From contig JADRCO010000345.1 of assembly GCA_021464525.1 (NCBI GenBank), forward strand, positions 1-36,680: a stretch of DNA of 36,680 nt. Direction: 5' to 3'. The notes under the pieces were generated by a model. It did no database searches and had not been told where the DNA came from. It worked only from the letters and a program-made list of their open reading frames with translations. The DNA is from Rhizophagus sp. LPA8_4_AMF. Its lineage: Eukaryota > Glomeromycota > Glomeromycetes > Glomerales > Glomeraceae. A program made the position numbers and the translations under genes. Positions 1-8,956 of the stretch are shown here, piece by piece (within the stretch, counting starts at the first letter, position 1; each line of letters opens with the position of its first letter).

Positions 1-274
1 TCAGATTTAACAGCCAATCAAATTATTATATTATAAATATATAATTTTATTAAGTGTAACGTAAGATTTTAACTATTCCCCTCCCCCCCTTTAATAATTA
101 CGTAATAAGTGTCACTCCCCTTATTGATTTTTAATTTTTATAATTATATTAGATATTTTTTTGTGCTACTAATAATCATATTTTCTATTCGTGATTTCCA
201 ACAATTTCAAATTCTGTATCAGTCTATAATTGGCTTATAGACGAAATTAAAGATCTTCAAACCAACAAAATATA

Positions 275-1077
275 AATGAAGTTATAAAAATAGCGGCAAA
301 TAATGCTATGGAAAAAATTAAAAAATATTATCACTATACATTCGCCTTGGTATATAATGTATCTACAGGTATATTTTTTATATTTTTATATTGATCTTAT
401 ATTCTTGTTGTTCTAATTTTTAACCTTTTTTACTATTTTTTTTAGTTCTTGATTTCTGATTAAAACTTCAATACTATAAAGATAATGATTGGGAAGAAGA
501 ATATGTTGCTGAAATATGAACAAGTGTTTTTAACATATATAATACATATTATGCACCTTCACTATCAATGACTATTAAATCAAATTGAAATAGCGAGCCT
601 AACGATAACCTATTTTATCACATATATAAAAAAAGACGTTTAACAATGAAAATGAACTAGAATTATTTCTTGGATATCCGATTTTGTCTGCAGAAATTAA
701 TATACTAGAATGGTGGAAGGTACAGTATGATCAAAATTAAATAATTTCATATTAATTATATTAATTTTATATTAATTTTTATTTTTATATATTATTTTTT
801 ATAGTTAAATGAATTTCAATACCCTCACTTAGCAGCAATAACTTGGAATTACCTCACTATTCCTGGTAAATATACCTTTAATAAATCATTAAAACTACAA
901 TTATTGGTATATTTTTTATTAATTTTATATTTTTAAACATTTATAGTGACCAGTATTCTTGTCGAAAGAGCTTTTTCTGGCAGAACTGATCTTATGACAC
1001 AAAAGAGATGCAGTCTTTTAGCTGAAACAATCTGGGCATGTATGTGTCTAAAGTCTTGGTGGAAAGCGGAATTATAA
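275..1077 (+). pseudogene. hAT transposase C-terminal half, decayed
   Basis: Pieces separated by short intron-like gaps read in order like the C-terminal half of a hAT transposase. 275-368 encodes AANNAMEKIKKYY, followed by a GT donor. About 445-560 resumes with LKLQYYKDNDWEEEYV. About 660-720 gives LFLGYPILSAEINILEWWK, and 803-862 gives LNEFQYPHLAAITWNYL. 947-1077 gives the hAT dimerisation motif, with VERAFSGRTDLMTQKR and later CLKSWWK just before the stop. Stops interrupt the second piece and the N-terminal half (zinc finger, most of the catalytic core) is absent from the window. It is a plain DNA-transposon relic and is very unlikely to be active. The family call rests on the dimerisation motif. 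Confidence 0.7.
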
Positions 1078-1256
1078 TAATTTTATTTACGTAAAATACT
1101 TTTATATAATATAATTAATATAAATTTGTAATATGTTTAATGTTTGCTATTTGCATTATTTTATTAAATAAAAAATAAGTATATAAATAATATATAAATA
1201 ATAAATAATCTATATAGTTAATCGTTTATACTTTATAATGAAAAAAATTTAAAAAA

Positions 1257-1480
1257 TTTAAACCTGATTCGGTTTAAACTTGACTTGACTTGACTCGACT
1301 CAGAGTTAGACTCGAATTGATTTGAATTGATTTGATTTAATGATTTTTCAAATTGAATCTATATCAAGTTTAAAAAAATTATAGTTTAACTCAACTCAAC
1401 TCGATTTAAATTTTTGAGTCGAATACAAGTTTGATTCAGAATCAACTCGACTTGTTCAGAGCACTAGTTTAAATGCATAA
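1257..1480. repeat. Low-complexity inverted repeat rich in (A)CTYGA
   Basis: A run of TTGACTTGACTTGACTCGAC is answered about 120 bases later by AACTCAACTCAACTCGA in inverted form, so the stretch could fold into a long imperfect hairpin. Its right edge, TTCAGAGCACTAGTTTAAAT, is closely repeated near 6641-6665 at the edge of another repeat zone. It is probably a degenerate non-autonomous element; no coding sequence is visible. Confidence 0.4.
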
Positions 1481-1506
1481 ATCCAAATTAATTTACAGAT
1501 TATATA

Positions 1507-2755
1507 TACAGTCACCTCTCTTTACAGTGAACTTTAATATAGCGAATAATGCAATATAATGGATCATTCAGTGCAGTATTAATTTTAAATATAAAATTAT
1601 TTTGGTATAAGGGGAGTGATACTTATTATATAATTATTAAAGGGGTGAAGAGAATAGTCAAAATCTTACATTATACTTAATAAAATCATATATTTATATA
1701 ATAATTTGATTGGCTGTTAAATCTGACAAGAAGGGGAGGGGGGTAAATTTATATTAAACTAAATATTATATAATATATGTTACTGCTTTAATAAAGTTTA
1801 CTATTTATTTACTGTATAACATAGTACAAAGTAAAGTATGTAAATTATCATATACAAAATGAACTTTTTTATAACAAATTTTTTTTTCGGTAAAATAAAG
1901 ATGACTGATATATTAACGGTTCTATAATTATTTAATAAAAGAATAATTATTTTTAAATACACAATATATGAAAGGTACAGAATGCTTTTATAAAAGATGT
2001 TTAGCAAATTGTTTCATTAATATCAAAATATTAATTGATTTCATTAGCTTTGTATTGCGCATCAAAGTTAATTCTATCTACAGATACCTACCTACTATTT
2101 ATATTTCATTTAACATCCCTATAAAAATAAAAGTAAGAAGCTTTTTTAAAAAAAATAATAATAACATCTTTCTCAGCCCTCTTTTACCTTAATTCCAAAA
2201 GTCTGGTCGTATTTATTATTTAGCAACATTACACAAAAAAAAATAAATAACTTAATTAGAAAAAATAACGAAAAACATCTTTTCCAACCCTCTTTACCTT
2301 GATTCCAAAAGTCAGGTCATATTTTTTGTCTAGCAATACCACAAAAAAGAAAAAATAAATATAAAAAACAACAATAAACACTTTCCCTAGCTTCTCTTAC
2401 TTTAATTCCAAAAGTCCAGTTATATTTTTTGTTTAGCAACACTACAAAAAAAAAAAAAATAATTAATTAATTAAAAAAACTAAACAAAAACACCTTTTTC
2501 AACCCTCCCTTAATTTGATTCCAAAAGTCCAATCATATTTTTTTATTTGGTAACATTACAAAAAAAAAAAAAATATATTTTTTTCTAGATCAGATTATCT
2601 GATAGATTAGATCACCAAGTCACATAATCATGCCTTTATACCAGATAATTCATTATATTATACTGAATAAATTCATTATAGTGTTAATGAAGTTACTTAT
2701 AACAAAGGCCTGATCAACTATAATGTAAAATTCATTATATCGAGAAAAGACTGTA
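1507..2755. mobile_element. TACAGTC-ended element, Tc1/mariner-pogo-like (candidate)
   Basis: The left end reads TACAGTCACCTCTCTTTACA and the right end, read inward on the other strand, TACAGTCTTTTCTCGATATA. Both end in TA, the target used by Tc1/mariner and pogo elements, and similar TACAGTC ends bound a MITE at 34485-34960. No transposase is recognisable inside. The interior includes part of the 1607-1775 inverted repeat and a four-copy minisatellite. Its span overlaps the hAT-like element without nesting, so either this pairing or the hAT pairing is not a single intact insertion. Confidence 0.35.
2150..2575. repeat. Minisatellite, four copies of about 103-113 bp
   Basis: The phrase ATTCCAAAAGTC recurs at 2192, 2302, 2405 and 2518 (spacings 110, 103 and 113). 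Each copy has the order CAACCCTC - ACCTTGATTCCAAAAGTC - TCATATTTTTTGT - TAGCAACATTAC - A/T-rich spacer. Point differences among copies suggest an old array. No open frame is maintained across units. Confidence 0.85.
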
Positions 2756-2759
2756 TAAA

Positions 2760-3167
2760 ATTCTGTAATTTGTATATTTAAGATTTAGAATTATAGCAGC
2801 TAAAATGTATAAATTAATTTGGGATTCACCTAAAGTATTTTGGGTAGCATCTATAGGTTGAATTGCATCATATATGATGTATTAGTATATACAGTTAGAC
2901 TGTATATTTCAATAAAAATTCATAATATCCTTCTAGCATTTCTTATAAAGTTATTGGTAAGTTTATAATCCTATTCTTGAAGTCACTATCTGAATTATAC
3001 CTCAAGGATGAGTTTCTGTCCAGATGGCCATTCAATAATATTATATAGATATCCAATGTGACCTAGATGGTACTTATAGATGGTAAAATTTTGGATGTAA
3101 TATCTTTGTAATAGTTAAGCTTTCTGTTAAGTTATAGACCACCCAAGTTGTTTATGAACTAATGGTA
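2760..3167. other. Intergenic, no recognised feature
   Basis: AT-rich sequence between the TACAGTC-ended element and the insertion at 3175. It is a little less biased than its surroundings, but I find no continuous open frame, RNA gene or repeat pair. Confidence 0.5.
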
Positions 3168-4058
3168 TAGTAAGTAAAGCTCTGTATGAGCTGGCTTAAG
3201 TCGAGCTATAGGCTGGCTTGGCTCAACTCAAAAAAAAAATTCAGGCCAAAGCCAGAATGAACTGAGTCATAAAAATTTCAGTTTGAGCTAAAATAGGTCT
3301 AAGCTGTGAAAATTCTAGCTTGAGCTAAACTCGAGCTGACTTGACTTTATCTTCAGAAAATGTTTTGCAACATTTTTTATTAAAGTATCAAAAAAATATT
3401 GTGAAACTTCTTTTTTAACATATTATTATGCAAAAAACGTTTTCATAATATTTTTTATTAAAGTATCAAAAAATCGTTGCAAAGTGTTTTTTTAATATAA
3501 TATTATACAAAAAACATTTTCACAATATTTTTTGTTAAAGCATCAAAAAAATGGTGCGAAACATTTTTTTAAATATATTATTATACAAAAATATTATTGC
3601 AACGTTTTTTTAATGTATTATTATGCAAAAAATGTTTTTACAACATTTTTGTTAAATTATTGAAAAAATTGTTGTAAAACATTTTTTTAATATATTATTA
3701 TGCAAAAAATGTATTCACAACGTTTTTTGTTAAATTATTGAAAAAAATGTTGCAAAACATTTTTTAATATATTATAATACAAAAAATGTTTTTGCAACAT
3801 TTTTTGTTAAAGTATTGAAAAAAATGTTGTGAAACATTTTTTTAATATATTACTATATAAAAAATGTTTTGCAATATTTTTTTGTATGATAGCTTGAACT
3901 GGCTCGAGTTGAATAAATTCTGGCTCAAGTTTTTTTCAAGCCAGCTCACAAGCCATCAAGCCTTTTAAATATGGCTCAGCTTAGTTCAGCTTGAAAAGCT
4001 CAAGCTAGCTTGCGAACTGGCTTAGCTCATGCAGAACTTTTGGAACTTTTGTAGTAAG
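3168..4058. mobile_element. Inverted-repeat element of 877 bp with satellite core and 7-bp target duplication
   Basis: Terminal sequences are inverted copies: left AGCTCTGTATGAGCTGGC, right (other strand) AGTTCTGCATGAGCTAAGCC. Subterminal zones are dense in GCTTGAGC-like words on both sides. TAGTAAG flanks the element at 3168-3174 and 4052-4058, which looks like a 7-bp target-site duplication (possibly 8-9 bp with mismatches). The core is a tandem satellite, annotated separately. There is no transposase, so it is non-autonomous. The duplication length would fit hAT- or Mutator-like mobilisation, but the family is not identified. Confidence 0.6.
3354..3885. repeat. Satellite of about 77 bp, about 7 copies, hairpin-forming units
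   Basis: Each unit runs AAAAAATGTTTTCACAA - CATTTTTTGTTAAA - GTATTGAAAAAA - TGTTGCGAAACATTTTTTTA - ATATATTATTATGC. One copy near 3590 is shortened to about 40 bp. Inside a unit, AACATTTTTT is answered by AAAAAATGTT, so each unit can fold on itself. The array lies wholly inside the 3175-4051 element. Confidence 0.85.
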
Positions 4059-4500
4059 ATAAAGATGAAGTTCAACTCTTCACTGGTTAAATACTGGTTG
4101 ACAGTCCTTGATGATGTAGATATCATCTAAGATGAAGGATAAGTCTATACTTCCTGCTGGTCTTTTTGTCCTAATGGTCACTGATAATATATCACTAGAA
4201 GATATGTAACCATTTTATTATTAGTACTAGGTAATTACAGGCTATAGTGATCTTGAGTGAGATTGAGTACTAATCTGATGGTATAAAAGGATATCTAGAT
4301 GATTGTCTTTGTACTGTCAAAAGTCCTCTACATAGATCTACCTAGGTGGTTAAAAAAATATAAATATAGGTAGTGTTAGTAGTTTGTATTTATAGTATAG
4401 ATAAAGAATGAGTATGAAGGTGAATGCCTCTTGAAACTTGCACAAGCATTCAGGCTGAAGGCTAACAGGAGAATAAGAGAAGTTACATATATCATGTAAT
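4059..4500. other. Intergenic, no recognised feature
   Basis: This stretch has more mixed base composition than its neighbours. It may be the right flank of the older sequence interrupted by the 3175-4051 insertion, since the TAGTAAG duplication joins it to the sequence before 3168. No open frame or family signature was recognised. Confidence 0.4.
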
Positions 4501-4660
4501 ATTCAGTTTAATATAAGCTTACCCCCCTTCTCCCCTCTGTTAGATTTAACAACCAATCAAATTATAATATTTATAAATCATATAATTTTATTAAGCATAA
4601 TATAAGATTTTAATTATCCCCCTCCCTCTTTAATAATTACGTAATATGTGTAACTCCCCA
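4501..4660 (+). repeat. Third, solo copy of the long terminal repeat sequence
   Basis: From AGTTTAATATAAGCTTACCC through AGATTTAACAACCAATCAAA to GTAACTCCCC it matches, with scattered differences, the repeat at 1-121 (same orientation) and at 1607-1775 (inverted). No inverted partner follows within a few kilobases, so it is a solo end or part of another, degraded element. It extends the left edge of the 1-121 copy, showing that copy is cut by the window. Confidence 0.7.
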
Positions 4661-4664
4661 CCTT

Positions 4665-4765
4665 GAAAAAGGTTTGAGCCAGTTATTGACTCAGCTTGAA
4701 AAGCTCGAGCTATAAAATAGCTCAGCTTAGAAAGCTCAAGTCAGCTTACGAGCTGACTTAGTGTT
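4665..4765. repeat. GCTTGAGC-rich subterminal repeat, left flank of satellite array A
   Basis: Words such as GACTCAGCTTGAAAAGCTCG and GCTCAAGTCAGCTTACGAGC resemble the arms of the 3175-4051 element. Together with 5565-5755 they flank array A, suggesting that array also sits in a non-autonomous element with GCTTGAGC arms. The exact ends were not resolved. Confidence 0.45.
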
Positions 4766-4889
4766 CATAATTATTTTAATAATAAAACTTATTTATCAGT
4801 TACGCTATTATGGTATGTAACTGCAATTTTAATACCAGTTATATAACTTACCGATCTGATTTACTGATAATTTTTTGAAAAAATATTTA

Positions 4890-5560
4890 AACGTTTTAAT
4901 GTTTTTTTATTATTTTGTGACTCCTAAAGGTAATTTCAAAAGAAGAACATTTTTTTTTAATATTTTATATACAAGAACGTTATTAATATTCTTTTTTTAT
5001 TATTTTGTAAGAATGTACCTTTTGGCATGAACCTGAAGGTATTTGAAAAGGAGAAGAGGAATTTTTTTTATATTTTATATATAAGAACGTTATTAACATT
5101 CTTTTTTTATTATTTTGTAGGAACATACCTTTCAGTACAAACCTGAAGGTATTTGAGGAGGGAAGAGGATTTTTTTTTATATTTATATACAAGAATGTTA
5201 TTAATGTTCTTTTTTTTTATTATTTTATAAAGACGCATCTTTCAGCATAAATCTGGAGGTAATTGAAGAGGGGGAGAAAGTTTTTTTAATTTTATATACA
5301 AGAACGTTATTAACATTCTTTTTTTTTATTATTTTGTAGGGACGCACCTTTTGGCACAAACCTAGAGGTAATTGAGAAAAGGAGAGAGATTTTTTAATAT
5401 TATATATACAAGAACATTATTAACGTTCTTTTTTTATTATTTTGTAGGGACGCACCTTTCAGCACATACCTGAAAGTAATTGAAGAGGGAAGAGGGGTTT
5501 ATTTTAAAATTTTATATAAAAGAATGTTATTAACGTTCTTTTTTTTATTTTTTTATAGGA
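4890..5560. repeat. Satellite array A, about 110-bp unit, six copies plus partials
   Basis: Near-palindromic cores of the type GAACGTTATTAACGTTC start at 4974, 5084, 5192, 5301, 5411 and 5521 (spacing 108-110). Each is followed by CTTTTTTTATTATTTTGTAG, then roughly 50 bases around CGCACCTTTCAGCACAAACC and a GGTAATTGAAGAGG-type segment, then an A/T run. A degenerate partial copy lies at 4890-4960. The unit shares its core and T-rich GTAG segment with array B at 35840-36560. Confidence 0.9.
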
Positions 5561-5564
5561 ATAT

Positions 5565-5755
5565 GTAAAGCTTAAGCCAGCTTGAGCCAGCTTAAGTTCA
5601 GCTTGGTTTAAGTCTGAATTTTTCCTGGCTTAACTCAGTTTGAACAGGTTGAGCCAATATTCTTTTGGCTCAGCTCATTACAGTTCAAGTCGGTATAATT
5701 TTTTTAAGCCAAGCTAAGCCAGACTTTAGTTCAGCTCAACTCAGGCTTTATCAGA
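5565..5755. repeat. GCTTGAGC-rich subterminal repeat, right flank of array A
   Basis: Dense GCTTGAGCCAGCTTAAG-like words, partly in inverted order, resemble the arms of the element at 3175-4051. It may be the right arm of the element holding array A. Confidence 0.45.
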
Positions 5756-5759
5756 TTCT

Positions 5760-7065
5760 GATTACCAGATGCTGAAATACTATAAAACACATTTATTGTT
5801 AAATTTTAATAATTGTAAATAATTATTTAACATTATCTGATTTGACCATTTTGACTTTTAGAAGACTAAACTCGAATTAACTTCAACCATTTTGACTATT
5901 TTGAAGTTAAAATTAACCTAATTTTGACTTTATATATAATCTATATATTGCAATAACTTTTGCTATCTTTAAATAAATAAACATGATCATACTGTTACAA
6001 AGAAGATAAAAAAAAACAGATATAATGATAAATAATTAGTCATTAAGATCAGATTTTTTTCATCTTTTTTTATCAAATAATTACATAAAATTGAAATTAT
6101 ATCTCAGTTACAATTTCTCCTAGTTGGTAAGTCACTTATTTGTATTCATTTTTATATATATATTTGGTTAAATTTATTTTTTTTTTTAAAAAAATTAACT
6201 TTGATAGAAATTAAGAATGTATAATTAAAGGCAGTACTTACTGTAAGTCTGTAATGCAAGAAAAGCCAATTTTAAAAAGCTATTTTACATCTCATTTCAA
6301 AGGAACCAAAACCATTACTTGTAATGACAATAAATAATTTGTGGTAAAGTTCCTAAATCCAGTAATGTTTCTGATTTAATCAAATATGCTATACAAATGT
6401 TAAAAGATTTAAATGATACTGGTATATTAAATGATGTAGGTTAAATATTAAAGGTAAATTGAAAAATGAAAAATACATTTGCATCCTGAACTGAGAACAA
6501 TATGCTTATATTCACTTTGTACTATTAAAGTCTACACCAATTCTCCAATACCAGACATATGATGCTTTCTAAGTGCATACCATTTCAGACATTTATTTGT
6601 ACAAACTATCATTTAAAAATCTTTATTAACATCAAACTGGTTCAGAGCACTTGCTTTAAATGCAAACTGGTTTCTTAATATGAATCCGAGTTAAACTTCA
6701 AACTTTGCTTCATGAAGTCATGTAATTGAAATTTATTCACATATTTCTCTGAATTTTTTTAAATTAAATATTGATAAATCTTTGTCATTGAATAAATAAA
6801 ATGTCAAGTTCATTACACAGTATTTTCTGATTTTGATGAAGATAAAAGGGTGCTATGCAGGCCTTTTCAGCAATCAAAATCAGTAAATACGCAATTTAAT
6901 TGCATAACATGCATTGCTTTAGCCGATCTTTAAACGAATTATTTTCATCATTTCTTATTCTCACGTGATTATAACGAAATGTATAATACTTTCTATTAAA
7001 ATATGTTTTATTTAGAATGAATAAATAAATAATAATTTTTTTAAGAGTTATCAAAAAATGATGTG
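5760..7065. other. Intergenic with a short coding relic
   Basis: Mostly AT-rich sequence with no gene. CATTTTGACT words recur around 5840-5930. The one protein-like stretch, 6334-6444, is listed separately. The word TTCAGAGCACTTG near 6641 is shared with 1455. Confidence 0.5.
6334..6444 (+). pseudogene. Short coding relic of an unidentified family
   Basis: An open stretch encodes about 36 residues, including SSNVSDLIKYAIQMLKDLND, with the amphipathic look of real protein rather than random AT-rich translation. Sequence just downstream, in shifted frames, gives further protein-like words around 6450-6600 (for example KLKNEKYI and IPFQTF). No start codon, no complete frame and no splice pattern joins them. 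I cannot name the family; it may be a dead copy of a multicopy gene or transposon. Confidence 0.3.
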
Positions 7066-8692
7066 TTAAGAGGGCCTTTGATCGGGATAACTTCCTAATA
7101 TTTTTATGTCCAAACAAAATTCATTAATTTTATTTAATGCTTTCTGCACCACTTCATCTTCCTTGTGTCCTTGTAATTCAACAAAGAACACATAATGCCA
7201 AGGTTGTTGCAAAGAAGGACGCGAATCAATCTTCAATAGATTGATACCGTGATCTTTAAAAACGCCTAAACCATCACATAACGCTCCAGGTCGTTGGTGA
7301 TCTACTGTAAAAAGAATGAAAGTTTTATCATTGCCACTTGGTTTTTCAGAAGAAGAACCGAGGATGAAGAATCGCGTGAAATTATCTAATTTTTTGAAGA
7401 ATTGTTAATACAAGAAATAATATCAAAAATTAAGAACGTGTCAATTTTATTTACTTTTTGCATCTTGTATATCCTTCTCTAGTACTTCCAATCCATATAA
7501 TTCAGCACATGTTATACTGGCAATTGCGGCAGAATAGGGTTCTGAAGCAATTTCTGCAGCCTTGCTTGTGGATAATGCATCAATGCGCTGAGCTTCTTTA
7601 AGATGTGAGTCAAGGTACTTCTGGCACTGTCCAAACCCCTAAGTAAAAATAAACAATTGCTAAAAACATAAAATGATTATAATATTTCTTAGATAACAGA
7701 CACTTAAGTAATCATTTGATTAGCATACCTGTGGGTGACTATACACCTTATTTATAGAAGAGAATTTGGATTTTGAAAGGAGACAATGACTTATCTTAAG
7801 ATACAAATATAGTTATAAAAATTATTTACCACATTAGTCAAACTGAAGAGATTTACTAGATTAATAACAAATATCTAAAGTGAATACCCTCAAATACGTC
7901 TCGGCCAGTATATGTGTTTTACAAGATATGAATCTATCTAAGGTTGTAACTACTGATCCATATGTTGAGTTCTCAAAAGGTACAATACCGTAAGTAGTAT
8001 GACCCTTTTCCACAGAATCAAAGACATCTTTATAATGTAATAATTAAATTAGCTTAAAAACTATATCATTAGTTATTGATTTTAATATGTACCATTTATG
8101 GTAGACTTTGGGAGATAATTTATACTGTCACCAAATCTTACAATTGCGGCCTATAAATTAATTACGATTTAATGGACAAAACAAACAAAATAACGAATAT
8201 TTCAAATAGAATAACAACATACTTGGTGCGTATATGATCCTAGTGGTCCAAAGTAAGCAATAGATACATCTTTCTGTAATGAGATTGAAACAGATATAAT
8301 CTCTCTGTAGATAGAAAAAAGAGATTCTGATGATAGCGGACCATTATTGAGACGATGAATCTTTTTTTGGTCGAATTATTTAGTTAGAACTATAATACAA
8401 TAAACGTTATTTAATAAATTATTAATAAACTAACTCTCTCAAAAATTTGTTTTTCCCTTCCGGAAACATAGACATTTTCATTATCTTCATAACTGTGATA
8501 AACAAAATCAAAAATTGATAGCTTTTAATACAATTTATGTAGGTGCAAATTGGCTTAAAACTTTTCTTTAACGGACCTTCCTTCTTTCTTTGCCTTCTCT
8601 AAATTCAAAGATACACGTTCGTTAAGAAGTTGAACGAGTTTTGTATCTATCGAATCTATTTGTTGGCTAAATGTTAAATCCACATTTTCCAT
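7066..8692 (-). CDS. Bifunctional chorismate mutase-prephenate dehydratase (P-protein)
   Basis: Converts chorismate to prephenate and prephenate to phenylpyruvate, the branch to phenylalanine. Eight exons on the minus strand join in frame to 359 residues: 8692-8577, 8492-8435, 8360-8223, 8150-8093, 8027-7888, 7794-7729, 7638-7455, 7385-7066. Residues ~1-90 are an AroQ-type chorismate mutase (QQIDSIDTKLVQLLNER, GREKQIFERI, NNGPLSSESLFSIYREI). Residues ~95-255 are prephenate dehydratase (SIAYFGPLGSYTHQ, GIVPFENSTYGSV, then NFTRFF containing the TRF motif). The C-terminal ACT domain has DSRPSLQQPWHYVFF, the ESRP-type phenylalanine-binding loop. Total length fits bacterial P-proteins. The position of the usual first active-site Arg (LR..ID) reads Ser, so mutase activity is less certain than dehydratase activity. 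It is divergent from SKI8 across 264 bp. The start is the first ATG of the mutase domain. Confidence 0.9.
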
Positions 8693-8956
8693 CTGCTTTT
8701 ATAAAATAAAATAAAGAAGATAACTTATTTGTTATTTGAAATATTTTTTTCTTTAAAGTAGGACTTTATAGTGAACTGAGAATCAGAGATCGCAGAAGTC
8801 ATACACGTGGGTCTCATAAGTGCGTAACTAAATTTGGTTATCATAAAATCCGACCGATCTGCAATCAAAATCGATCCGCACTCTGATTTTCAATTGTTTT
8901 TCAAGTTACCAAATCTTTCTTCTTTTTTTCGTATTTAATAAAGACGCATTTCAATA
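8693..8956. promoter_or_regulatory. Shared divergent promoter region (P-protein / SKI8)
   Basis: The 264 bp between the two divergent start codons must hold both promoters. The middle (about 8770-8885) is clearly less AT-rich than its surroundings and includes CCGACCGATCTGCAATC and CACGTG-like ACACGTGGG. No convincing TATA element was identified on either strand. Confidence 0.5.

Larger units (their letters stand above)
1..1775. mobile_element. hAT-type DNA transposon relic bounded by long inverted repeats
   Basis: The first ~121 bases (AGATTTAACAGCCAATCAAA onward, to CACTCCCC) recur in inverted orientation at about 1607-1775, giving long terminal inverted repeats. The left end probably begins before the window, because the right copy and a third copy near 4501 both extend further outward. 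The plus strand between them holds decayed hAT transposase pieces. Long inverted repeats are unusual for hAT elements, so the ends and the transposase might belong to different elements. No target-site duplication can be seen because the left end is cut off by the window. Confidence 0.6.

Noticed and set aside
1801-2192. Two short open frames in the left repeat island
   Set aside because: Ile/Tyr/Lys/Asn-rich translations typical of random AT-rich DNA, overlapping a minisatellite.
4890-5560. Regularly spaced repeats as a possible CRISPR array
   Set aside because: Units are ~110 bp tandem copies with no short constant repeat/unique spacer alternation, and the genome is fungal.
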